A stretch of DNA of 64,000 bases from Pseudomonas sp. RIT-PI-r (GCF_001297015.1 NZ_LIGE01000036.1:124001-188000); one strand, 5' to 3'; shown: positions 1 to 8,962, counted from the first letter of the stretch. The notes: generated by a model not told the origin, from the sequence alone. Program-made: numbers and translations.

Positions 1-66
1 TCATCGTGTCGTGTCTCTGCCTCAAAAGTCTGCATGGCAGGTGAGAGGCAACACCGAACCAGCGCT

Positions 67-156
67 TTAGCGGTATTTCGAAGCCCTGTTCCGGCTTCTG
101 ACGGCAACTGTTGAAGTCACCTGGCGCCCCGCAAGTAGCTGTTTAAATCGGCGCAT
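67..156 (-). CDS. Possible small basic peptide (29 codons), unidentified
   Basis: An ATG at 156 is preceded by AGGA at a 7-8 base spacing and opens 29 codons ending in TAA. The peptide begins MRRFKQLLAGRQ and is rich in Arg and Lys. I do not recognise it. The surrounding stretch from 1 to 250 holds no other convincing gene. It could equally be the structured 5' region of a transcript that continues beyond the window, since it contains several short complementary arms. Low confidence. Confidence 0.25.
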   Translation of the reverse strand: MRRFKQLLAGRQVTSTVAVRSRNRASKYR

Positions 157-206
157 GGGCAACATCCTAGAGAACGTGACCGATGAGTGTCAAGAATCAG
201 CCGCAA

Positions 207-238
207 CAAAAAAGGCCCGCACAATGCGGGCCTTTTCC
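207..238 (-). terminator. Rho-independent terminator after the DoxX-family gene
   Basis: A 9-bp stem (AAGGCCCGC pairing with GCGGGCCTT) around a 5-base loop is followed on the minus strand by a T-rich run. It lies about 20 bases past the stop codon at 253. A-rich and T-rich sequence on both sides would let it work in both directions. Confidence 0.8.
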
Positions 239-252
239 TTGAGCCAGAGCCT

Positions 253-687
253 TCAACCGGCGATGGCGCGATCCACCGAAAGCTTGCCGGCGCCTTCGAT
301 CAGTACCGCGAGGCTGCCACCCAGCAGGGCCAGAGCGAACTCATAACCGTTGTTGGCCATGAACAAACCGTTGCTGATGTGTACGGTGAAGATCGCCACC
401 AGCGACAGGAAGGTCAGGCCCAACGCCGCAGGACGCACCAGCAAGCCGATGATCAAGGCCAGGCCGGCGAAGAACTCGGTACCGCCGGCCAGCGTGGCCA
501 TCACGTAACCCGGGTGCAGGCCGATGCTGTCCATGTACTGCGCCGTGCCTGCCAGACCATAACCACCGAACAGACCGAAGAGTTTTTGCGAGCCGTGAGC
601 TGCGAAGATCACGCCGACAGCGATGCGCAGGATGGTCAGACCGTAGCCGGCGCGGGTGAACAGGACTTTGTTGATCAGAGAGTTCAT
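253..687 (-). CDS. DoxX family membrane protein
   Basis: A 144-residue protein with four hydrophobic segments (about residues 15-35, 50-70, 75-92 and 105-125), typical in size and pattern of the DoxX family of inner-membrane proteins. The N-terminal helix contains the LRIAVGVIFAAHGSQKLFG stretch seen in this family. Members have been linked to redox and thiol stress, but the biochemical role is not settled and none is claimed here. The ATG at 687 follows AAGGA. The AT-rich 110 bases upstream (688-798) look like its own promoter region. It is followed by a strong terminator, so it is probably monocistronic. Confidence 0.85.
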   Translation of the reverse strand: MNSLINKVLFTRAGYGLTILRIAVGVIFAAHGSQKLFGLFGGYGLAGTAQYMDSIGLHPGYVMATLAGGTEFFAGLALIIGLLVRPAALGLTFLSLVAIFTVHISNGLFMANNGYEFALALLGGSLAVLIEGAGKLSVDRAIAG

Positions 688-798
688 GGGGCATTCCTTG
701 TTTTGCGAAAAGTGTTGTGTGTTGGTTGGCCGCTATATTAATCAGTAAATCTCATGTTAAAAGCGCAAATATTCCGCCATAACAATCAAATTATTAGA

Positions 799-2220
799 TC
801 ATTTACGTGAGACGACTTTCTGCGCCCCGGGCTCCAACGACTCCCGCTCCCGGTCGAACGCCAAGTAGTACTTGTTCACGCTATTAACATAGCTGACCGG
901 CCCCATTCCCACCTGCTCCATGGCGATTCGCTCGACCTGAAAGAACCACTGATTGGGATTCAGCCCCCGGCGTCGGGCCTCAGCGCGCATACCCTGCACG
1001 CGCTCGGGGCCGATGTTGTAGGCCGCCAGAGTGAAGGCCATGCGTTCGCGCTCATTGAGCTTGGGGCTGTTGAAGAATTTGCGGCGGATCATCGCCAGAT
1101 ATTTGGCCCCAGCCTGCACATTCGCATCGAGATTCTGAATGTTGTTCACGCCGACTCGCTGAGCGGCGGAAGGCGTGATCTGCATCAGCCCGGTCGGGCC
1201 ACTGCCGCTGCGGGCATTGGGTTGCAGGCGTGATTCCTTGAACGCCAGTGCGGCCAGATTGAGCCAGTCCATGTTCTGCGCCTGGGCGTGCTTTTGCAGG
1301 GTCGGACGCAGTTTTTCCAGGCGCTGGCGATCAGCCTTGGCCAATGGATAGTGGACTTGATAGAGACGGCGGTAGATGCGCAGAAACGCTACGTCCTCGT
1401 TGGAGGGCTTCTTGTAACCACCGAGAAAGCGATCGATGCTCGCACGCAGCATCGAAGCATCACGACGTACGAACCAGTACTCCTCGCCCGGCTCACTGAT
1501 CATCACTTGCCGGTCGAAACGCAACTTCGGCAAAATCTTGCCCCAGCGTTCGGCGATCGGTTGCTCGACAATCGTCAGATGAAAAATTCCGCCCTGAACC
1601 ATCTCCAGCACGTCTTCGACGGCCAGTGTCGGATCAACCCATTCAATCTTGATCGGCGCCAGTTTGTGCAACGCCAGTTTCTGATTGAGCTGACTGACCG
1701 CCTCCCCCGCCGCACTGCCGGTGGGCAACGCCAGGGTTTTGCCGGAGAGTTGCTCGACCTTGGTGTAACGCCGCTCGCCTCTGATGCCGACCAGCACCAG
1801 CGGCACGTTGCTGGAGATCGGCTCGCTACTGGCGACCGCATAGCCTGGCTGCAAATCGAGCAATTCACCCGGCGCGACCAGATCACCTTCACCACGCTGC
1901 AGCGCGCCGAGCAGTTGATCCTTGGCTTTGGGAATGATCTTGAGGGTGATTTCCTGGCCATCACGGGCGTGGCCATTGAGGTATTGCTCGAAGGCGCGCA
2001 GGCGATGGTATTCGACGCCGATGGCCTGGCCCTGGACTTCACCGGAGCTGTTGCGGCTCTGGTTGACCAATACGCGCAACACTCGACTGCTGCGAATCTC
2101 GGACAAGTCACGCACTTTGGCGGCCGGCACGGCTTGCAGCGGCCCGGGCAGGCGCGCGACCGCCGTGATCGGCAGTAGCAACGAGGCACACAACAGCAGC
2201 AAAACCGAGGGACGAACCAT
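799..2220 (-). CDS. MltF-like membrane-bound lytic transglycosylase
   Basis: A 473-residue periplasmic enzyme predicted to cleave peptidoglycan glycan strands with anhydro-muramyl product formation. Residues 1-22 are a signal peptide or membrane anchor. Residues about 45-285 resemble a family 3 solute-binding domain. The C-terminal part is an SLT lysozyme-like domain with the catalytic Glu at residue 329 in KESRLQ, followed by the GLMQI and AAYNIGP motifs. This binding domain plus SLT layout is that of MltF. The start at 2220 follows GGAGAG. An in-frame extension to 2343 exists but would put 41 residues ahead of the signal sequence. It may be an MltF paralogue rather than MltF itself. Confidence 0.85.
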   Translation of the reverse strand: MVRPSVLLLLCASLLLPITAVARLPGPLQAVPAAKVRDLSEIRSSRVLRVLVNQSRNSSGEVQGQAIGVEYHRLRAFEQYLNGHARDGQEITLKIIPKAKDQLLGALQRGEGDLVAPGELLDLQPGYAVASSEPISSNVPLVLVGIRGERRYTKVEQLSGKTLALPTGSAAGEAVSQLNQKLALHKLAPIKIEWVDPTLAVEDVLEMVQGGIFHLTIVEQPIAERWGKILPKLRFDRQVMISEPGEEYWFVRRDASMLRASIDRFLGGYKKPSNEDVAFLRIYRRLYQVHYPLAKADRQRLEKLRPTLQKHAQAQNMDWLNLAALAFKESRLQPNARSGSGPTGLMQITPSAAQRVGVNNIQNLDANVQAGAKYLAMIRRKFFNSPKLNERERMAFTLAAYNIGPERVQGMRAEARRRGLNPNQWFFQVERIAMEQVGMGPVSYVNSVNKYYLAFDRERESLEPGAQKVVSRK

Positions 2221-2456
2221 CCACTCTCCGGAAAGAATACGGGGCAATTTCACCACTGAACGGTCGAAATCACCGACGGAAACAGAGCGCCTTGAGCGCT
2301 GGCAAAGTGCAAGAGACTGGCACAGTGATGGCATCTTTGCCAAACCGGGCTGCCTCGCGGCCTCAAGAGACAGCTATAACTCGTTGTAGTTCTTGGCTTT
2401 TCTTATGAATCTACAGCTCTGGTATGCTTTCCGGCCTTCGGCCCGAGGTAGCAACC

Positions 2457-3263
2457 ATGCAACTCATCGATATCGGCGTCAACCTGACCAACCCAAGTTT
2501 CGCCGACAAACACCAGGCCGTGCTCGACCGCGCCTATGCCGCCGGGGTCTGCCAACTGGTGCTGACCGGCACCAGCGTCGAGGGCAGCGAGCAGGCACTG
2601 GAGCTGTGCCAGCAACTCGATGAGGGTGGCCAGCGACTGTTCGCTACCGCCGGTATTCATCCACATTCGGCCAGTGACTGGAACGCAGACAGCGCGCGAC
2701 GTCTGCGCAGTTTGTTGTCGGAAACCAACGTCGTCGCCGTGGGTGAATGCGGGCTGGATTTCAACCGCGATTTCTCGCCGCGCCCGCAGCAGGAGAAAGT
2801 CCTCGAAGAACACTTGGCCATGGCCGTTGAATTGCAGTTGCCGGTGTTTCTGCACGAACGCGATGCCAGCCAGCGTTTGCTGGAAATCCTCAAAGACTTC
2901 CGCGATCAACTGCCCGCCGCTGTCGTGCACTGCTTCACCGGCGAGCAAAAAGCTTTGTTCAGCTATCTCGATCTGGACCTGCACATCGGCATTACCGGCT
3001 GGATCTGCGACGAGCGCCGTGGCACGCATCTGCATCCGCTGGTGAAAGAGATCAAACGCGGACGCTTGATGCTGGAAAGTGACGCGCCGTACTTGCTGCC
3101 ACGCACCTTGCGACCGAAACCGAAGAACGGCCGCAATGAGCCGGCGTATCTGACCGAAGTACTGCGCGAAGTGGCGCTGCATCGTGGCGAAACCGAGGAA
3201 GATCTGGCGGCACACACCACCGCGTGTGCCCGTGCGTTCTACAACCTGCCGGCATTGGCGTAA
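2457..3263 (+). CDS. tatD: TatD family metal-dependent deoxyribonuclease
   Basis: A 268-residue TIM-barrel hydrolase of the amidohydrolase superfamily. It starts MQLIDIGVNLTNPSF, matching E. coli TatD rather than the YcfH/YjjV branches, which carry an HxH motif here. Metal and catalytic positions are visible: GIHPHSASDW near residue 66, GECGLDF near 96, LHERDA near 131, HCFTG near 156 and ESDAPYLLP near 208. TatD is a 3'-5' exonuclease implicated in DNA repair and DNA degradation. The start is preceded by GAGGTA. The gene stands apart from any tat operon and is followed by a REP pair. Confidence 0.92.
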   Translation: MQLIDIGVNLTNPSFADKHQAVLDRAYAAGVCQLVLTGTSVEGSEQALELCQQLDEGGQRLFATAGIHPHSASDWNADSARRLRSLLSETNVVAVGECGLDFNRDFSPRPQQEKVLEEHLAMAVELQLPVFLHERDASQRLLEILKDFRDQLPAAVVHCFTGEQKALFSYLDLDLHIGITGWICDERRGTHLHPLVKEIKRGRLMLESDAPYLLPRTLRPKPKNGRNEPAYLTEVLREVALHRGETEEDLAAHTTACARAFYNLPALA

Positions 3264-3268
3264 GCCGC

Positions 3269-3346
3269 AAAAGATCGCAGCCTTCGGCAGCTCCTACAGG
3301 GCGTACGCCATCCCAATGTAGGAGCTGCCGAAGGCTGCGATCTTTT
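3269..3346. repeat. Paired REP palindrome, family A
   Basis: Two inverted copies of a roughly 30-bp unit (core GGAGCTGCCGAAGGCTGC ending in GATCTTTT) face each other across an 18-base spacer between tatD and the chemoreceptor gene. The same unit recurs at 4926, 8885, 19073 and 55287. This is the typical arrangement of extragenic palindromes in fluorescent pseudomonads. The outer T-run may act as a terminator. Confidence 0.9.
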
Positions 3347-3352
3347 GATCTC

Positions 3353-3366
3353 TTGACCCACATCAA
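3353..3366. promoter_or_regulatory. Candidate ANR/FNR binding site
   Basis: TTGACCCACATCAA matches the ANR/FNR consensus TTGAT-N4-ATCAA with one mismatch. It lies 72 bases upstream of the chemoreceptor start at 3439, a suitable distance for transcriptional control. The call rests on the match alone. Confidence 0.4.
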
Positions 3367-3438
3367 ATCGAGTCCTCTGCATAGCGGCACAATAATGGCA
3401 CCTTGCCAAAACTGTTTCCGCTATCAGAGAAGACCTCC

Positions 3439-4920
3439 ATGGGTGCCTGGCTTAGCAATATCTCGCTGAAATACAAATTCTGGGCGGTCAATGCAGTCGC
3501 CTTCGTCACCACCCTGCTGCTGGTGTTGTACGCCGTGCAACTCGAACAACAGGCGCGCAGTCACGCGTCACGTGCCTCGGCACAAACCCAGGCGCAATTG
3601 CTCAAGGCCTGGCCAGCCAGCCTGGCCCTGCCCAAAGCTGATCAGGTGCTGACCTTCAAACGTGGGGAAGCGCCGCGCCTCAATGATCAACCGCTGCTGG
3701 AGATCACTGACAACAACGGCTGGATCGACATCAATCACATGCCGCTGTTTGGCGATAACCTGCTGATGGGTGCCGAAGTGTTCAGCCGCACCGATGGCCA
3801 ACAGGTCGCAGTGATTGCTCATGGCCCGAGCCTGAGCCAAGTGTTCAGCGAGCGTTTCGCCAACTACGCGGTGGCGGTGTTCATCCTGATGCTGGCGATG
3901 CTCGGCGCTTCACAACTGCTGATCCGTTTCCTGCTCAGCCAGCTCAACACCTTGAAAGACGTCATGCTCCACGTCGAAAAAAGCGGCGATCTTTCAGCCC
4001 GAGTGCCGCTGGCCGGTAAAGACGAAGTCGGACAGATGGCCAATGCGTTCAACGCGATGCAGGCTGGTTACCAGCGCGTCGTGACCACCGTTGCCAACAC
4101 CGCGCGGCAACTGGACATCGGCGCAGCGCGGCTGGCGTTGAGCATGAACGAAGTGCGCCATGGCATGCTCGGCCAGCAAAGCGAAACCGATCAGGCCGCC
4201 ACTGCGATCAACGAAATGACCGCCACGGTTTATCACATCGCCCAGCACGCCGGCGCCACCCGTGATCTTTCGCAGACTGCCGATGGCCTCGCCGGCAGCG
4301 GTCAGCAAGTGGTCGCCCGGGTGCAGCATTCGATTGCCGGTTTGTCCAACGGCGTACAACAGACAGCCGAAATGATCCAGCGTCTGGCCGAAGACAGTCA
4401 GAAGATCAACGGCGTGGTCAGCGTGATTCACAGTATCGCCGAGCAGACCAACCTGCTGGCGTTGAACGCCGCCATCGAAGCAGCCCGCGCCGGTGAGATG
4501 GGCCGAGGTTTTGCGGTAGTGGCCGATGAGGTGCGTAACCTCGCCAAACGTGTGCAAACCTCCACCGACGAGATCACCACCATGGTGTCGGCCTTGCAGG
4601 CGGGCACTCGCGATGCGGTGGATTTCATGCAGGAGAGTTCGTACAAGGCCGACGATTGCGTGCAGCAAGCGCAAGAGGCCGGCGCGGCGCTGGCGGAAAT
4701 CACGGGAGCGGTGGCGCAGATGCGTGAAAGCAATACGCAGATTGCCGTCGCGGCGGAGCAGCAAAGTCAGGTTGCCGAAGAGATGAACCGGGCGGTGGTG
4801 AGTATTCGTGATGTGACCGAGAACACCGTGCAGCAGACCGTGGATTCGGCGACGACCAGTAATGAGTTGGCGACGTTGGCTGGGGAACTGAGCAAGGCCA
4901 TAGGTCAATTGAAACTTTGA
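3439..4920 (+). CDS. Methyl-accepting chemotaxis protein
   Basis: A 493-residue chemoreceptor. Transmembrane helix 1 spans about residues 14-33, then comes a short periplasmic region of about 105 residues, helix 2 at about 140-165, a HAMP domain at about 165-215 and a long cytoplasmic coiled coil. The conserved signalling tip (QTNLLALNAAIEAARAGE) lies near residue 335 and binds CheA and CheW. The periplasmic part is too short for a dCache domain, so the ligand cannot be read from sequence. I place the start at MGAWLSNIS; an in-frame TTG at 3403 is less likely. A possible ANR/FNR box upstream suggests oxygen-linked expression. REP pairs flank it on both sides, so it is probably transcribed alone. 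Confidence 0.93.
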   Translation: MGAWLSNISLKYKFWAVNAVAFVTTLLLVLYAVQLEQQARSHASRASAQTQAQLLKAWPASLALPKADQVLTFKRGEAPRLNDQPLLEITDNNGWIDINHMPLFGDNLLMGAEVFSRTDGQQVAVIAHGPSLSQVFSERFANYAVAVFILMLAMLGASQLLIRFLLSQLNTLKDVMLHVEKSGDLSARVPLAGKDEVGQMANAFNAMQAGYQRVVTTVANTARQLDIGAARLALSMNEVRHGMLGQQSETDQAATAINEMTATVYHIAQHAGATRDLSQTADGLAGSGQQVVARVQHSIAGLSNGVQQTAEMIQRLAEDSQKINGVVSVIHSIAEQTNLLALNAAIEAARAGEMGRGFAVVADEVRNLAKRVQTSTDEITTMVSALQAGTRDAVDFMQESSYKADDCVQQAQEAGAALAEITGAVAQMRESNTQIAVAAEQQSQVAEEMNRAVVSIRDVTENTVQQTVDSATTSNELATLAGELSKAIGQLKL

Positions 4921-4925
4921 AGATC

Positions 4926-5001
4926 AAAAGATCGCAGCCTTCGGCAGCTCCTGCAGGTGTACGCATTTCAATGTAGGAGCTGCCGAAGGCTGCGATCTTT
5001 T
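4926..5001. repeat. Paired REP palindrome, family A
   Basis: Inverted copies of the family A unit begin a few bases after the chemoreceptor stop. The arms run AAAAGATCGCAGCC... and the reverse, with one substitution (CTGCAGG in place of CTACAGG) in the left copy. Confidence 0.9.
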
Positions 5002-5107
5002 TTGTCCATCATTACTATGATGCCAATAGCCAACCTTGATTCGCCGCCCTCCGCGCCCGGGCCTATTCTTCAACCATGAGTTCAACATGGATCGAGGAGT
5101 AGAAAAC

Positions 5108-5473
5108 ATGGGCAAACGTCACCCCAACCTTCCCGCGTGGCAATGGCGCGCGTACCCGGGTAACCATCAACACCCGACTAATCTGGTGTTGCACCTGATT
5201 GCCGTGCCGCTGTTCATCGTCGCGTTTCTGCTGATTGTGTCCGGGGTTTTCAGCCTGAGCCTGGCCAGTGTGGCCATCGGCGTAATCGGCATCGTTGCGG
5301 CGCTGGGTTTGCAGCGTCACGGCCACCGCCTGGAGGCGCAAGCCTCCGAGCCGTTCAGTGATCGAAAAGATGCGGTGTCGCGGTTACTGGTCGAGCAGTT
5401 TCTGACTTTTCCGCGCTTCTTTCTCAGTGGCGGCTGGTGGCGTGCCTGGCGTGAGCGCCACCGTCGGCATTGA
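5108..5473 (+). CDS. Mpo1-like (DUF962-type) small membrane protein
   Basis: A 121-residue protein with two hydrophobic segments (about residues 25-48 and 50-68) and a basic C-terminus. The stretch with Asn and His residues before the first helix (NHQHPTNLVLHLIAVPL) resembles the DUF962/Mpo1 family, whose yeast member is an iron-dependent 2-hydroxy fatty acid dioxygenase. Activity in bacteria is not established. The ATG at 5108 has GGAG nine bases upstream. The gene ends one base before the oppositely oriented thioesterase gene ends, a tight convergent pair. Confidence 0.7.
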   Translation: MGKRHPNLPAWQWRAYPGNHQHPTNLVLHLIAVPLFIVAFLLIVSGVFSLSLASVAIGVIGIVAALGLQRHGHRLEAQASEPFSDRKDAVSRLLVEQFLTFPRFFLSGGWWRAWRERHRRH

Positions 5474-5474
5474 G

Positions 5475-6269
5475 TCAGGCGAAGATCGTGACGGTCTGGC
5501 GACTCATCGCAATCAACTCGCCTTCTGAGCTCCACAGCTTGGCGGCCACATGGCCGTAGCCGTCAGCGGCGTATTCGATGTCGGCTAGATATTGGCACCA
5601 GTCCAGTGTGCTCAAGTCACGTAGCGGCTGAACGAATTCGATGGTCCAGGTCAGCGTGCTGCCCGGTGCAGGCTTCTTCAGATACGGCAACAACGCGGGT
5701 GGCCACGCATCCACCAAGGCCAGCAGATGCGCCTCTTTGACCGGCTCTTCTTTGACATCCCCACGCAAGCGCACCCAGCCTCCCATCAAACGCGATTGAT
5801 TGCCGGTGAACGGCATGCCGCCGACGCTCCAACGCATCGCCAGATGACGCATGAATTCCGGGGTCACGCCTTTGATGTAAGGCAGCTCCTGGCATTCGTC
5901 CCAGTGTTTCATTGACGGCGCCGGATACGCTTCGACGGCAACCTCCGATGGCCGCGAAGCGCCAAAACTGCCTTGGACGATGGTCACCACCTGGCCATTC
6001 TGCATCGCCCGGCCCATGACCTGGCTGACCGCTTTGCCTTCGCGCAGCACGTCCACTTCGAAACGCACCGGGACTTCGGGTTCGACAGGGCCGACAAAGG
6101 TGATCGCCAGCGAACGCACCGGGCGATCCGCCGGCACTTGCGCACGCATGGCTTCGTATTGCAGCGCCGCTACCAGGCCACCGAAACTGGCGCGACCTTG
6201 GCCCCATTCGGCAGGAATGGTCAGTTCCGGTTGACGGCGGACCGCATCGAGCAGATCGCAAAAGCGCAT
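5475..6269 (-). CDS. Acyl-CoA thioesterase family protein
   Basis: A 264-residue double hot-dog protein of the TesB-like thioesterase family. The N-terminal half has the FGGLVAALQYEAM helix and the RSLAITFVGPVEP strand pattern; the C-terminal half has LTWTIEFVQPL and the GYGHVAAKLW strand. Such enzymes hydrolyse acyl-CoA esters in the cytoplasm; the chain-length preference cannot be read from the sequence. ATG at 6269 follows GAGG. It is convergent with the Mpo1-like gene. Confidence 0.82.
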   Translation of the reverse strand: MRFCDLLDAVRRQPELTIPAEWGQGRASFGGLVAALQYEAMRAQVPADRPVRSLAITFVGPVEPEVPVRFEVDVLREGKAVSQVMGRAMQNGQVVTIVQGSFGASRPSEVAVEAYPAPSMKHWDECQELPYIKGVTPEFMRHLAMRWSVGGMPFTGNQSRLMGGWVRLRGDVKEEPVKEAHLLALVDAWPPALLPYLKKPAPGSTLTWTIEFVQPLRDLSTLDWCQYLADIEYAADGYGHVAAKLWSSEGELIAMSRQTVTIFA

Positions 6270-6392
6270 GGCAACCTCAGAAAACGAGAAAGGAATGCAG
6301 GGATCTTAACCAGACCTGCACCGCGCCGCAGCGTCTATTCCGGTCAAATGGGCTGACAGAAAGGCCTTCATTAAATATCAGCCACATTGGAG

Positions 6393-6485
6393 ATCCCCTG
6401 TAGGAGTGAGCCTGCTCGCGATAGCGGCCTGACATTTGTTGAGTGTCAGGCCGCTATCGCGAGCAGGCTCACTCCTACAGGGGAT
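6393..6485. repeat. Perfect long palindrome, family B
   Basis: Two 42-base arms (ATCCCCTGTAGGAGTGAGCC onwards) are exact reverse complements separated by a 9-base loop. The core AGTGAGCCTGCTCGCGAT recurs at 52009 and 61467, with a half copy at 17517. It lies between the thioesterase gene and the CHAD gene. Confidence 0.92.
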
Positions 6486-6495
6486 TGTGGTGATT

Positions 6496-7263
6496 TCAGG
6501 ATTTGAAACAGGCTGAACTGAGTTTTTCCAGCACACGATCAGCCTTGATTTCAGCCTGGATCATGGTCGCCTGCCAGGTTGCAACGCAGGGCTGAAGGTC
6601 TGCTTCCAGCTCGGCTTTCGCCAGCCATTGCCAGCAATCATGCCAGTCGCCCAGCGCGCCTTGCGCAGACTTCAGTCGCTTGAGTGCCGCTTGCGGCAAG
6701 CGATCCAGTTCGGGATAGGCTTCGATGCCGTAGCGCACTCGCTTGATCAACAGACGCAGACGATGACGGTCGTGAGCGGGATCATGCAACGCCTCGTCAA
6801 GTTTCTGCCATTGCTTGCCGAGGCGTTTTTCGATGCGTTTGCCCAAGCCCTTGAGCAAACCCTGACGCTGAGAGGCGCGCAGGAATCGCGGGAAAGCGTC
6901 GAGAATCATCAGCAGCGAAGCCACCTCGGCACTCGCCGCCAGCGCCGGATAAGCCTCCGCCATCTGCGCCATGCGCCGTTGCGCAGCTTGCGGCTGATCA
7001 TGCTTGAGCAGATACGCCGCCAACACCTCGCGATCACGCCAGGGTGTGGTCAACTGGCCAACAGCAGACGCCGCGTCTTCGAGTTGCTCGACACCGGGCA
7101 AACCGCGCAATGGCCGCAGCAGACTGCGCAACCGCCGCACCGTAGTGCGCAGATCATGCAGCGCCTCGGGATCGGTGCGCGCGCTCAACCGCGCCTGACA
7201 AGCCAGCAAGCGCACCTCAAGGCTCAGGACATGAGCCACCAAGCGGTCAACCAACGCAGACAT
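6496..7263 (-). CDS. CHAD domain-containing protein
   Basis: A 255-residue all-helical CHAD domain protein. Conserved positively charged helix faces are visible: ALHDLRTTVRRLRSLLRPL at about residues 33-51 and the HRLRLLIKRVRYGIEAYPEL stretch at about 168-187. CHAD domains bind polyphosphate and often occur with CYTH triphosphatases, but no CYTH gene is in the window. The ATG at 7263 follows GGGAG with good spacing; an upstream in-frame start at 7314 is less likely. Confidence 0.85.
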   Translation of the reverse strand: MSALVDRLVAHVLSLEVRLLACQARLSARTDPEALHDLRTTVRRLRSLLRPLRGLPGVEQLEDAASAVGQLTTPWRDREVLAAYLLKHDQPQAAQRRMAQMAEAYPALAASAEVASLLMILDAFPRFLRASQRQGLLKGLGKRIEKRLGKQWQKLDEALHDPAHDRHRLRLLIKRVRYGIEAYPELDRLPQAALKRLKSAQGALGDWHDCWQWLAKAELEADLQPCVATWQATMIQAEIKADRVLEKLSSACFKS

Positions 7264-7342
7264 CTCTTGCTCCCGTTTCAAATGGCCTCGGGGATGAGTC
7301 TGGCGCTTTGCCAACCCTGCATCCTTGCTTCACGTCAGCAGC

Positions 7343-7621
7343 TTAGCGCCCGGCGCGGGATTCGCGAATGTAGAAGCGCGCCTTCTCGGCTTTCTTGCTG
7401 CAACCTTCAAAGCCCTCGAATTGCTGCTGGGTCTTGGCCGCGGTCAGCAGCGACAGCGCCTTGGAATAACTGACGGTGCCGGCAAAACCTTCGGCCTTGG
7501 CCAGATCCAATTCATGCCAAGCGGCGTCGAGCTGGCTGCCACAGCTGTCGCGGTAAGCGGTTTTACCGGCGCAACCGGCCAATGCCAGAGCCATCAACGG
7601 CACACAGATCCAGGCTTTCAT
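7343..7621 (-). CDS. Small putative lipoprotein
   Basis: A 92-residue protein with a lipoprotein signal peptide. The lipobox LALAGC puts the lipidated Cys at residue 17 (counting from the ATG at 7621). The mature part has three more cysteines and is mostly helical, with no domain I recognise. The ATG is preceded by GAGGTG; a GTG one codon earlier is also in frame. It lies between the CHAD gene and a divergently oriented patatin-like gene. Function unknown. Confidence 0.75.
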   Translation of the reverse strand: MKAWICVPLMALALAGCAGKTAYRDSCGSQLDAAWHELDLAKAEGFAGTVSYSKALSLLTAAKTQQQFEGFEGCSKKAEKARFYIRESRAGR

Positions 7622-7838
7622 CACTCACACCTCAAAATAGGTCAACAGTCGTGCAGGTAAGACGGTAAGGCTGCGAAAAAGTGCCTTGCCGGCGGGTGAA
7701 ACCGCGCAACTGAGAAGGATAGCGCTGAAGGGTCATGCAATATCGAAAAAACGACGTCACCGGCGCACTCAACGACCATGGCGATTGAGCCCGCCCAGCG
7801 ATGGGTGCATTGTGGAACCTTGTCGGGGAGGAAGCTGG

Positions 7839-8879
7839 ATGAAAAAGCGTGTCGCATTGGTGCTGGGCTCCGGTGGCGCCCGGGGCTACGCCCATATCGG
7901 GGTCATTGAAGAGATTGAACGACGCGGTTATGACATCGCCTGCATTGCCGGATGTTCGATGGGCGCGGTGGTCGGCGGGATCTACGCCGCCGGCAAACTC
8001 GATGTATACAAGAACTGGATCGAGAGTCTCGACTATCTGGATGTGCTGCGGCTGGTCGACGTGAGTTTTCGTCTCGGCGCGATTCGTGGCGAGAAGGTCT
8101 TCGGGCAGATCCGCAAGATCGTCGGCGAGATCAACATCGAAGACTTGCGCATCCCCTACACCGCCGTCGCCGCCGACCTCACCAATCAACAGGAAATCTG
8201 GTTTCAGGAAGGTTGTCTGCATCAGGCAATGCGCGCCTCGGCAGCGATTCCAAGCCTGTTCACGCCAGTCATGCAAGGCAATCGCATGCTGGTCGACGGC
8301 GGCATTCTCAATCCATTGCCGATCGTGCCAGTGGTCTCCAGTCACTGTGATCTGATCATTGCGGTCAATCTCAATTCGACCAACCAGCGCCATTACAAAT
8401 TGCCGGTGATCCAGCGCCCGCCGGCGTTCCGCTCGCGATTCGACAGCCTGATCAATTCGTTGGGGTCGAAGATGCCGTTCCGCCGCAAACAGGCTGAGCA
8501 GTTGTTGAAGCTGGAACAGGAAGCACTGCGCGCCGAGGCGGCAGATATCAACCCATGGCTCGAAGGCGCCGAGCCGGAGAGCCAGCAACCGGCCGCCGCG
8601 CCCGAACGTGAAGGTGCACCGAAATCCGCGACCGGTTCGTTCATCATCGATAACGTCGGGCCGGCGTCGCTGCTGGACTTGATCAACCAGAGTTTCGAGG
8701 TGATGCAGACCTCGCTGGCACAGTACAAGATCGCCGGGTATCCGCCGGATATCCTGATCAACGTGCCGAAGCGGGTGTGCCGGTTTTTCGAGTTTTACAA
8801 GGCACCGGAGTTGATCGCGTTGGGGCGAGAGATTGCGCGGGATACGCTGGATCGGTATGAGAGTGAGCAGCAGCAATAA
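7839..8879 (+). CDS. Patatin-like phospholipase family protein
   Basis: A 346-residue cytoplasmic serine hydrolase of the RssA/patatin type. The oxyanion loop GSGGARG is at residues 10-16, the nucleophile Ser40 lies in GCSMG, and the catalytic Asp is in VDGG near residue 153. After about residue 200 comes a longer C-terminal region with an Ala/Pro-rich linker, as in other proteobacterial members. Substrate unknown; no signal peptide or secretion domain, so it is not an ExoU-type secreted toxin. The ATG follows GGGGAGGAAG. Longer in-frame starts upstream lack the family motif and a ribosome site. Confidence 0.88.
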   Translation: MKKRVALVLGSGGARGYAHIGVIEEIERRGYDIACIAGCSMGAVVGGIYAAGKLDVYKNWIESLDYLDVLRLVDVSFRLGAIRGEKVFGQIRKIVGEINIEDLRIPYTAVAADLTNQQEIWFQEGCLHQAMRASAAIPSLFTPVMQGNRMLVDGGILNPLPIVPVVSSHCDLIIAVNLNSTNQRHYKLPVIQRPPAFRSRFDSLINSLGSKMPFRRKQAEQLLKLEQEALRAEAADINPWLEGAEPESQQPAAAPEREGAPKSATGSFIIDNVGPASLLDLINQSFEVMQTSLAQYKIAGYPPDILINVPKRVCRFFEFYKAPELIALGREIARDTLDRYESEQQQ

Positions 8880-8884
8880 AGATC

Positions 8885-8960
8885 AAAAGATCGCAGCCTT
8901 CGGCAGCTCCTACAGGGGAACGCATTCCAATGTAGGAGCTGCCGAAGGCTGCGATCTTTT
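8885..8960. repeat. Paired REP palindrome, family A
   Basis: Inverted family A copies fill the space between the convergent patatin-like and kdpE genes, ending two bases before the kdpE stop codon. The position is suited to act as a bidirectional terminator. Confidence 0.9.
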
Positions 8961-8962
8961 AG

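Noticed and set aside
6393..6485. Perfect palindrome considered as a phage attachment site or mobile element end
   Set aside because: It belongs to a repeated extragenic palindrome family and there is no integrase or transposase nearby.
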